Shown in pieces: positions 24,810 through 31,409 of a DNA stretch of 64,000 bases; positions within the stretch are counted from its first letter, which is position 1; each line of letters opens with the position of its first letter. The stretch lies in assembly GCF_019802255.1 (NCBI RefSeq), contig NZ_JAHYSS010000006.1, positions 124,001-188,000 of the forward strand. The letters are read 5' to 3'. Both the position numbers and the translations under genes were made by a program. The DNA is from Pedobacter polysacchareus. GTDB lineage: Bacteria; Bacteroidota; Bacteroidia; Sphingobacteriales; Sphingobacteriaceae. The notes beneath the pieces are model-generated. The model saw only the letters and a list, made by a program, of their open reading frames with translations, was not told the DNA's origin and searched no databases.

Positions 24810-26168
24810 TTATCCGGTAAGGCTGAAAAGTTCCGTTTTTGGTTGATCTGCCCAGTATCTATAATCCAGCGCCATGCAGATGTTTCTTAAAAACCGCTTG
24901 CCCAATGGCGTTACCCGAAGATGATCTGCCGACAAGAACACCAATCCATCCAGTGCCAGCCAGCGCATGCGCTGTAAACCTTCAGAAAACTCAGGAGAAT
25001 TGGCTTCCTCCTCTGTCCAGGAAGTATGTCCTTTACACATGATATTCAAAATATGCTGACGGGTAATCCTATCTTCTGCATTCAGTAAATGGCCCTTTAC
25101 CACAGGTAATTTACCTTCATTCACTATCGTTAAATACTCTTCCACCGTTTTCACATTCTGTGCAAATGCGGTCCAGGTATCACTTATAGAAGATACACCT
25201 AAACCAATCATCAACTGACTGTATTGATGGGTATAGCCCATAAAGTTCCGGTGCAGTTTTCCTTTAATTTCTGCCTCATACAAACTGTCTGTAACCAATG
25301 TAAAGTGGTCCATTCCCACATCCAGGTATCCTCCTTCTTTTAGCTTTTTACAACCCAGCTCATACAGTTCCTGCTTTAATCTTTGAGAAGGAAGATCCAG
25401 TTCTGTGTACCTTCTTTGCCCTGGTTTAACCCATGGAACATGGGCATAGCTGTAAAAAGCAATCCGGTCTGGTTTCAATTGCAGTACTGAATCCAGTGTA
25501 TCTGAAAGCCCCTGAATCTGTTGGTGAGGGAGACCGTAAATCAGGTCGTAATTGATCGAGGTATAGCCTAAAGCCCTTGCTTTTAAGGTCACTTGCTCTA
25601 CTTCTTCATAGGTTTGCACCCTATTGATCACCAGCTGCACATGCGGATCAAAATCCTGAATCCCTAAACTTAATCTTCTGAAACCTAACTGGTTCAAAGT
25701 GATCAAATGTTCGTCGGTCGTATTTCCAGGATGTGCTTCGAAGCTAAATTCAGCGGCCTCATGCAGGTCGGCATATTTTAGGATGCCTTCCATCAGCAGT
25801 TTTAAATTCTCTGCACTGAAAAAAGTAGGTGTGCCACCGCCCAAATGCAATTCCTTAATTAATGGACGGGTTTCAAATAGATTCAGGTACAATTGCCATT
25901 CTTTCAGTAAAGCTTCGATATAAGGCGATTCTACTTTATGATTTTTAGTGATCCTGGTATTACAGCCACAGTAAGTACATAAACTTTCACAAAAAGGAAG
26001 GTGGATGTAAATGCTGATCCCTTCTTTGTCGTTACTTTCCCTAAAGGATTGAGCAACGGCTTTCTCCCAGTCCTTTACGGTAAAATCTGTTGTTTTCCAA
26101 TAAGGAACGGTAGGATAGCTGGTATAACGAGGGGCAGCAACATGATATTTGGAGATCAGATGATTCAT
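24810..26168 (-). CDS. hemN: Oxygen-independent coproporphyrinogen III dehydrogenase
   Basis: 452 residues from the ATG at 26168 (MNHLISKYHVAAPRYTSYP). A longer GTG start at 26240 would overlap the upstream gene and add non-conserved residues. Seen: the radical-SAM cluster HLPFCESLCTYCGC (C-x3-C-x2-C-x-C), LGGGTPTFFS, and NYDLIYGLPHQ. It converts coproporphyrinogen III to protoporphyrinogen IX without O2, supplying haem for cbb3 under low oxygen. It follows the ldh-like gene by 1 bp and shares its FNR-like promoter. Confidence 0.95.
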   Translation of the reverse strand: MNHLISKYHVAAPRYTSYPTVPYWKTTDFTVKDWEKAVAQSFRESNDKEGISIYIHLPFCESLCTYCGCNTRITKNHKVESPYIEALLKEWQLYLNLFETRPLIKELHLGGGTPTFFSAENLKLLMEGILKYADLHEAAEFSFEAHPGNTTDEHLITLNQLGFRRLSLGIQDFDPHVQLVINRVQTYEEVEQVTLKARALGYTSINYDLIYGLPHQQIQGLSDTLDSVLQLKPDRIAFYSYAHVPWVKPGQRRYTELDLPSQRLKQELYELGCKKLKEGGYLDVGMDHFTLVTDSLYEAEIKGKLHRNFMGYTHQYSQLMIGLGVSSISDTWTAFAQNVKTVEEYLTIVNEGKLPVVKGHLLNAEDRITRQHILNIMCKGHTSWTEEEANSPEFSEGLQRMRWLALDGLVFLSADHLRVTPLGKRFLRNICMALDYRYWADQPKTELFSLTG

Positions 26169-26169
26169 A

Positions 26170-26640
26170 CTAATGGTGATGAGGTTTACTCCCTGGACGT
26201 ACTGAGGAATGTACCTGATCGCAAGATCTTGAGCAAACACAAGCCTTCCCTAAACACTTCTTTTGCTGCCATTTATCCAGATTAACAATGGTTTCCACAG
26301 CCAATGCCATCGGTAATTCCTTCTCTGTAAGCGCTAGTAACGCGTCTAAAGGAACATTGGCAATCTTTATATTTCTAAGTGCAGCGGCTTCCTGATCGAT
26401 ATGATCGGTAGCGGTAGAGCGTGTCGCAATGAATTTCACCCCAAGATCAGCTAACCTGTTGATCACCTGTGCAGAAACATCATCTTCATTGAATACAATG
26501 ACAGCTTCTTTTCCTGCGGCATAAGAAGCTGTCTCAGAACCCAAAGAATTGGATATCAATGTAATATCATGTTTTTTATTATTGGCAATGGCCAATGGTT
26601 CTTTTTCAAAAGACTTTATACTATATGCGACAACTCTCAT
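26170..26640 (-). CDS. D-lactate dehydrogenase-like protein lacking the NAD-binding domain
   Basis: 156 residues. The N-terminal ~100 (MRVVAYSIKSFEKEPL, VKFIATRSTATDHID) match the start of the catalytic domain of LdhA-type D-lactate dehydrogenases. The C-terminal part (LTEKELPMALAVETIVNLDKWQQ split, then KKCLGKACVCSRSC) looks like the extreme C-terminus of the same family. The ~200-residue Rossmann domain normally between them, with GxGxxG and the catalytic Arg/Glu/His, is absent. The frame is open and the gene has a perfect -7 box and an FNR-like site, and is coupled to hemN, so it looks expressed. Whether it is a new regulatory protein or a neat in-frame deletion remnant is open. Confidence 0.72.
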   Translation of the reverse strand: MRVVAYSIKSFEKEPLAIANNKKHDITLISNSLGSETASYAAGKEAVIVFNEDDVSAQVINRLADLGVKFIATRSTATDHIDQEAAALRNIKIANVPLDALLALTEKELPMALAVETIVNLDKWQQKKCLGKACVCSRSCDQVHSSVRPGSKPHHH

Positions 26641-26662
26641 GCTGGTTCGATTTATTAATAAT

Positions 26663-26670
26663 CAAAGTTA
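26663..26670 (-). promoter_or_regulatory. -7 promoter element of the ldh-like/hemN pair
   Basis: TAACTTTG on the minus strand, a full match to TAnnTTTG, 22 bp before the ATG at 26640. Its last base is 58.5 bp from the centre of the FNR-like dyad at 26715-26728. Confidence 0.68.
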
Positions 26671-26714
26671 GCATGTAGTGGTAGCGGGGAGAATGAGTTT
26701 AATCAATTGAAAAT

Positions 26715-26728
26715 ATGATCCTCATCAG
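26715..26728. promoter_or_regulatory. FNR/FixK-like site for ldh-like/hemN
   Basis: ATGATCCTCATCAG contains an exact TGAT-N4-ATCA dyad. It overlaps the stop codon of the Crp-type regulator gene and lies 81 bp upstream of the ATG at 26640. The spacing to the -7 element equals that at ccoN and at ccoI site 1. Confidence 0.72.
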
Positions 26729-27783
26729 TTTTTCATCTGCTGTAGTCTAAGCTGATCGAGCACAATGATCTGACTGCCTTTCCTTTCTATAATCCCTTCA
26801 TCTTTAAAATCGCTGAGGATCCTGCTCACCGTTTCCGTAGCCATTCCAGCCATTGCCGCAAGGTTATCACGGGAAACCCGTAAGATCATTTCTGCATCCT
26901 GTACCTCCTGTTTACATAACCTGGCCAATACTTCGGCCATACGTTTTCTAACAGAATGGTAGGCCAATTGCAGCAATTGTTCTTCTTTATCCTGGAGGTT
27001 ATTGGAGATCAATTGAATAAATTGTCGGGCCACATCAGGATAGCGATTGAGTAAATCATCCATCAAATCCTTCGGCAGCATACAAACCGTGCTATCTTCC
27101 AAGGCTTCGGCAGTTTCAGCATAAGGCGCATTGAGTAGTAAAGAAGTTATGCCAAAATAATCTTCTGAACCATACATTCCGGTCAGCAGTTCCCTTCCAT
27201 CCTCACTTAACTTAAAGGTTTTCACCTTTCCATTCATCACCAGGTAAAGGCCCGAAATGTTGTCGCCCTCATAGTAAACAACCTGTTTTTTCTTAACAGA
27301 CCTGACTTTTCTTGCAGCAATAATTTTCTCCAGCTCCTGTAAGCCGGAGCTATTGCTAAATAATACGCTTAATTTTTCAAGTGACTGGCTATAAAAAACC
27401 TGCTGTTTATCTCTTTTACTCAATCTGCTTTCTATGGCATTTAACAATTCCACATCATCGAAAGGCTTCGTCAGGTAATCATCGGCACCCATTTCCATCC
27501 CTTTACGCATGTCAATGCGTTCTGCTTTAGCCGTCAGGAAAATAAAAGGAATGGTGGCCGTTTGTTCATTTTTATGGAGCAAATACAATACGCCATAGCC
27601 GTCCAGCTCTGGCATCATGATGTCACATAAGATCACATCCGGCAATTCGCTGATGGCCAGATCTACCCCGATTCGTCCGTTAGCAGCCTGCAATACTTCA
27701 TAATTTGCCAGTTCCAATATCTCGGCAGTACTTTCCCGAATGTCATCGTTATCTTCTATAATGAGTATCAGTGTCTTCTTCAT
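26725..27783 (-). CDS. Response regulator fused to Crp/FNR-type DNA-binding protein
   Basis: 352 residues from the ATG at 27783 (MKKTLILIIEDNDD); the longer in-frame start would overlap the kinase gene. Receiver domain 1-~122: acidic pocket EDNDD, phospho-acceptor D54 in ILCDIMMPE, and the LTAKAE and YLTKPFDD motifs. Then a cyclic-nucleotide-type beta-roll (about 155-265) and a Crp HTH with ETVSR (E317, S320, R321). FNR uses the same E-x-x-S-R residues to read TGAT. No cysteine cluster for an Fe-S centre is present, so oxygen sensing should come from the partner kinase 7 bp upstream. It combines FixJ-like and FixK-like roles in one chain and is the likely reader of the TGAT-N4-ATCA sites nearby. 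Confidence 0.9.
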   Translation of the reverse strand: MKKTLILIIEDNDDIRESTAEILELANYEVLQAANGRIGVDLAISELPDVILCDIMMPELDGYGVLYLLHKNEQTATIPFIFLTAKAERIDMRKGMEMGADDYLTKPFDDVELLNAIESRLSKRDKQQVFYSQSLEKLSVLFSNSSGLQELEKIIAARKVRSVKKKQVVYYEGDNISGLYLVMNGKVKTFKLSEDGRELLTGMYGSEDYFGITSLLLNAPYAETAEALEDSTVCMLPKDLMDDLLNRYPDVARQFIQLISNNLQDKEEQLLQLAYHSVRKRMAEVLARLCKQEVQDAEMILRVSRDNLAAMAGMATETVSRILSDFKDEGIIERKGSQIIVLDQLRLQQMKN

Positions 27784-27790
27784 TCGTAGC

Positions 27791-28975
27791 TTATTTATTA
27801 AAGGACAAAACAAATTTAGTCCCGGTATGGAGTGTACTTTCAAAATACAGCTCGCCTCTCATCAGCGTTGCATAACGCAGTACAATATTTAATCCTAGTC
27901 CTGTTCCCGGAATATTTCCGGTATTGTTTGCACGGAAAAACGGCTGAAACAGGTGTTTATGGTCAGATTCAGGAATTCCTATCCCATTGTCTTTTATCGT
28001 GACCATGCATTGTGAATCTGTAATTTCTGTATTAAATTCAATAAAAGTGTTTTCTCCTGAATATTTGATGGCATTGGAGATCAGATTGATCATGCAGTTT
28101 TTTAACAGGTTAAGGTCTAACAGCACAGTACTCTGCAGTCCGGTATGCTGATAAATGATGTTCTGATCCTGCTTGGCCATCATCTGCATTTCTTCCGTGA
28201 TTTCTTCGGAGAGTTTAACCAGGTCAAAAGCTGTAAAGGTAGGTTCTACTTTTCCTGCTTCTAGTCGTTCCAGCGACAAGAAATCATTCAAAATCGTAGT
28301 GAGATTGCTGACTGCATTTTTGATCTTACTGACATGTTTCGTAATGTTTTTATTGTCGTAAGGTTCTGCATATTTATCAATCAGCGAAGCTGAAAGCTGC
28401 ACTGAACTTAGGGGTGTCCTGAATTCATGGGAAGCCATAGACACAAACCTGCTCTTCAATTGATTGAGTTCTTTTTCTTTTTCAAGAGAAAGACTGACCT
28501 CTTCTTTGGCTTCACTTAAGGCCATCACTGTTTTTTTAAGTGATTTTGTACGCTCTTCCACAAGCTCTTCTAACTCCGCAGCATATTCTCTCAGACGCTC
28601 TTCTGCTTCTTTTTCTTTAGAAAGGTCATGGATAAATCCAGTGTAGATGATGCGGTCTTCGTATTGCACTTCACTCACCGCCAGGCGAAAAGGAAAAGTA
28701 CTCCGGTCTTTTCGCAGACCTTTTACTTCTCTGCCTTTTCCGATGATTCTCTTCTCACCAGTCGATTGATAACGGCGAATGTAACCATCATGTCCGCTTC
28801 TATCAGGTTCAGGCATTAGGAAGGAGATATTTCTTCCTTCTACTTCATCGATAGTATAGCCAAATAACCTTAATGCTGCTGGATTAAGACTTTCAATTTT
28901 GCCCCTGTCATCAATGGTAATGATCCCGTCAATTGCAGTTTCAATAATGGCCTTTAATAACCTCGCCTCTTCCAT
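27791..28975 (-). CDS. FixL-like PAS histidine kinase (probable haem oxygen sensor)
   Basis: 394 residues, soluble. PAS domain 1-~118 with MPEPDRSGHDGYIRRY and TGEKRIIGKGREV. Against the FixL haem PAS, His62 (HDGY) falls at the proximal haem ligand, and Arg68 and Arg82 at the conserved FixL arginines, the latter being the O2-contacting distal residue. A coiled coil (about 118-170) leads to HisKA with H183 in ASHEFRTP, the N box NLISNAIKYS, G1 DNGIGIP and G2 GTGLGL. Haem binding is inferred from residues known for rhizobial FixL. Co-transcribed with the receiver-Crp gene. Confidence 0.9.
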   Translation of the reverse strand: MEEARLLKAIIETAIDGIITIDDRGKIESLNPAALRLFGYTIDEVEGRNISFLMPEPDRSGHDGYIRRYQSTGEKRIIGKGREVKGLRKDRSTFPFRLAVSEVQYEDRIIYTGFIHDLSKEKEAEERLREYAAELEELVEERTKSLKKTVMALSEAKEEVSLSLEKEKELNQLKSRFVSMASHEFRTPLSSVQLSASLIDKYAEPYDNKNITKHVSKIKNAVSNLTTILNDFLSLERLEAGKVEPTFTAFDLVKLSEEITEEMQMMAKQDQNIIYQHTGLQSTVLLDLNLLKNCMINLISNAIKYSGENTFIEFNTEITDSQCMVTIKDNGIGIPESDHKHLFQPFFRANNTGNIPGTGLGLNIVLRYATLMRGELYFESTLHTGTKFVLSFNK

Positions 28976-28988
28976 GTATTACTTTTTA

Positions 28989-28996
28989 CAAATATA
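28989..28996 (-). promoter_or_regulatory. -7 promoter element of the FixL-like/receiver-Crp operon
   Basis: TATATTTG on the minus strand, an exact TAnnTTTG match, 13 bp before the kinase ATG. The dyad at 29042-29055 is 59.5 bp from its last base, so autoregulation is possible. Confidence 0.6.
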
Positions 28997-29041
28997 ATGA
29001 TAACGATTGCACTGGGCTAATAACCTCAATCATACAAAAGT

Positions 29042-29055
29042 GTGACTAATATCAT
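29042..29055. promoter_or_regulatory. Imperfect FNR/FixK-like site in the divergent 28975/29112 region
   Basis: GTGACTAATATCAT is TGAC-N4-ATCA, with one mismatch to the dyad. Its centre is 36.5 bp from the last base of CTCTTTTG (29078-29085) in front of the gene at 29112, the same spacing as ccoI site 2. It is 59.5 bp from the -7 box of the kinase operon. Confidence 0.5.
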
Positions 29056-29111
29056 GTTTTTAAATTTAAATAGTCTGCTCTTTTGCGATTCAAGTAAATT
29101 TTTCTCAGCAA

Positions 29112-30881
29112 ATGAACCATACTTTTCACATTCCAGTTTTAGGCTTAGGCTATTCAATTGATACTCCGTTAAAGGTGGCCAGATATGGCATCTCCTCTGT
29201 TGTTTCCATCGTAGATGATGAATTGACGGAGCGCATGAGAAAATTTCATGCAGAAAAGACAGGAGAAACATTTACACTGATTGACAAAAAAGAAGCAGAT
29301 AGCCGGGCCAGAAGAATTACCGCCTATCTCAACTTACTCGATGTGCTGGTAAAGCAGCAGTTTTCCTCTTTAAAGACCCAATCTTTTGAAGAAGGAACAG
29401 ACCTGAACCTATATTTCGAGCTGCTGCCAGCACAATCGATCTGGAGATTAAAATATCAGGAAATGAAAAGTTTACCGGATGGTCCGCAAAAAACTGCAAT
29501 GCAATCTGAATTAATTGAAGGCATTACACCTGGTGCGATTGACGTGAACATTATGTCTAAAGTAGACAAGGTAAATTACAAGGCGAACCATGAAACTGAG
29601 GGTGATGATTTTACAGATGCCTTAGCTGCAATGCGTGGTTTTACAAATAGCAGCCTAGATTCCTCTGTCATCATTTCTGCCGGATTAAACCCGCGTCTAT
29701 ATGCGTACATGGAAAAATGCAGTGCCTTTTATCCGGATGTAAATGGTGCCTTCCAAAAGAAAATCATTCTTAAAGTGAGCGATTTCCGCTCTGCCTTGAT
29801 CCAGGCAAAAATGCTGGCAAAAAAAGGATTATGGGTGTCAGAATTCCGAGTAGAATCGGGATTGAACTGCGGTGGACATGCCTTTGCAACAGAAGGCTTT
29901 TTATTAGGCCCGATCCTGGAAGAATTCAAACAAAAACGTGGAGAACTGGCAGCAGAACTTTACCAGATGTATATCCATGCACTAAAAAGCAAGGAAATCC
30001 TTGAAATAGCTTTACCAGAACAGCGCATTACCGCACAAGGTGGAATCGGCACCGCCGAAGAGCATGAATTCCTGCTCAATTACTATGAACTGGATGCTGC
30101 AGGATGGGGAAGTCCTTTTCTGCTGGTACCGGAAGCGACAAATGTAGACGATGAAACCTTAAACCAATTGGCCAGTGCTGTTCCGGAGGATTATTACCTG
30201 AGCAATTCTTCCCCTTTAGGTGTACTTTTCAATAACTTCAAAAAGAGTACTGCCGAAGAACAGCGCCTGCAGCGCATAGAAAAAGGCAGACCAGGCAGTC
30301 CTTGTACCAAGAAATTCTTATGTACCAACACAGAGTTTACTGCAGAACCCATCTGTACTGCTTCCAGAGAATATCAAAACCTGAAAATAAAACAGTTAAA
30401 AGAACAAGAGCTTTCTGAAACCGATTACCAGCGGCAATTTCAATCCATTACGGAAAAAGTATGTCTATGTGAAGGTCTTTGTGCTTCTACCTATTTAAAA
30501 GTTGGCATTTTGAAACCAAGGGAAAACAAGGCCGTGAGTATATGTCCAGGACCTAATCTTGCCTTCTTTCAAGGTAAGTACTCCCTAAAGGAAATGATCA
30601 ATCATATATATGGGCGTGAAAATCTATTGGCAAACGTAAACCGTCCTAACTTATTTATCAACGAACTCCATTTATACGTAGATTATCTGAAAAAAGACAT
30701 TGCCAATCAACTGGAAGAATTGACGACTAAAAAAGATAAGTACTTCAATAAATTTAAACTGCAATTACTGGATGGCATCGCTTATTATCGTGCCCTCATT
30801 CCAGAATTAAAATTCCAGGACAATTTATCAGTCGAGGAAATGCTGAAGCAACTGCTGCTCGCTGAAAAAAGTTTAGGTTAA
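29112..30881 (+). CDS. Cysteine-rich protein of unknown function, possible flavin/Fe-S TIM-barrel enzyme
   Basis: 589 residues, no signal peptide or membrane helix. Not recognised with confidence. Alternating strand/helix segments such as KIILKVSDF, KGLWVSEFRVESGLNCGG and RITAQGGIGTAEEHEF resemble the barrel and phosphate-binding GG(I)GT turn of FMN enzymes like 2-nitropropane dioxygenase or the glutamate synthase core. The C-terminal third has many cysteines: GSPCTKKFLC, PICTASREY, VCLCEGLCAST and SICPGPNL, in spacing that could hold an Fe-S cluster. It lies divergent from the FixL-like operon with an FNR-like site upstream, which suggests a low-oxygen role. Confidence 0.6.
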   Translation: MNHTFHIPVLGLGYSIDTPLKVARYGISSVVSIVDDELTERMRKFHAEKTGETFTLIDKKEADSRARRITAYLNLLDVLVKQQFSSLKTQSFEEGTDLNLYFELLPAQSIWRLKYQEMKSLPDGPQKTAMQSELIEGITPGAIDVNIMSKVDKVNYKANHETEGDDFTDALAAMRGFTNSSLDSSVIISAGLNPRLYAYMEKCSAFYPDVNGAFQKKIILKVSDFRSALIQAKMLAKKGLWVSEFRVESGLNCGGHAFATEGFLLGPILEEFKQKRGELAAELYQMYIHALKSKEILEIALPEQRITAQGGIGTAEEHEFLLNYYELDAAGWGSPFLLVPEATNVDDETLNQLASAVPEDYYLSNSSPLGVLFNNFKKSTAEEQRLQRIEKGRPGSPCTKKFLCTNTEFTAEPICTASREYQNLKIKQLKEQELSETDYQRQFQSITEKVCLCEGLCASTYLKVGILKPRENKAVSICPGPNLAFFQGKYSLKEMINHIYGRENLLANVNRPNLFINELHLYVDYLKKDIANQLEELTTKKDKYFNKFKLQLLDGIAYYRALIPELKFQDNLSVEEMLKQLLLAEKSLG

Positions 30882-30904
30882 TCCCATACAGACGCTCAAA
30901 ACAT

Positions 30905-30965
30905 AAGGCCACGTGTTAGAAAAGAACTTTGGTGTATAGTTCTCCCCCCTTCTTTCCGTGGCTTT
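30905..30965 (+). other. Nested hairpin between 29112 gene and small gene
   Basis: An outer stem (AAGGCCACG with CGTGGCTTT, one G-T pair) encloses an inner perfect stem AGAACT/AGTTCT, and is followed by a short T-run. It could be the terminator of the upstream gene or a structured leader. It is too short and lacks the features of a tRNA. The rest of the 147-bp gap shows nothing else. Confidence 0.4.
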
Positions 30966-31028
30966 TATGAAACATATTTTTTCACTATATTAGTTAAAAG
31001 GAATTTCGATACTATAATCAAAAATAAC

Positions 31029-31223
31029 ATGGAAAAAGAAGCTATGAAATCATTACTGGGCATCATTGACCAGCAAGTTAGTTCTTCGATTTTAGGAGGA
31101 ATGGAAGAGCAGTATGAAGAATTGGAAAATTTAGGATATATCCACATCAACCGCGACCGTGTTCAGCACGCCGCTTCTATCACTCCTGAAGGCATGGAAT
31201 TTTTATATCACGATAAAGAATAA
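31029..31223 (+). CDS. Small conserved-looking protein, winged-helix-like tail
   Basis: 64 residues, MEKEAMKSLLGIIDQQ start. The second half (YEELENLGYIHINRD followed by ITPEGMEFLYH) resembles the recognition/wing end of small MarR-like helix-turn-helix proteins, but the domain is too short for a full winged helix. Own gene with about 147 bp before it, followed by a terminator 118 bp after the stop. No family was recognised. Confidence 0.55.
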   Translation: MEKEAMKSLLGIIDQQVSSSILGGMEEQYEELENLGYIHINRDRVQHAASITPEGMEFLYHDKE

Positions 31224-31341
31224 GGGCATATTGTCATTAAATTGTTTTTATTTTTCATACTTAAAACTTTTTGACAACTAACTCCGTTATATGATCAGTT
31301 TGTTTGGTTTAGGTTGATCTGTGGTGGGTCAGCCATTATTA

Positions 31342-31378
31342 AAACAGGGATAGATCTCTCCGATTCATCCCTGTTTTT
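31342..31378. terminator. Rho-independent terminator
   Basis: Stem AAACAGGGA/TCCCTGTTT with an 18-nt loop and a run of T on the plus strand; A-rich on the other side. It lies between the small gene (+) and the GH20 gene (-), 31 bp from the GH20 stop, and can act in both directions. Confidence 0.8.
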
Positions 31379-31409
31379 TTATTTTAAACCCTGGTCTTTA
31401 AAGTTTCAA

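Noticed and set aside
26169..26240. GTG start extending HemN by 24 residues
   Set aside because: It overlaps the ldh-like gene out of frame; the ATG at 26168 gives the normal HemN N-terminus.
26725..27783. Direct O2-sensing FNR with an Fe-S cluster
   Set aside because: There is no N-terminal cysteine cluster; the N-terminus is a receiver domain.
30905..30965. tRNA gene
   Set aside because: About 60 nt, no cloverleaf, no CCA end or T-loop sequence.
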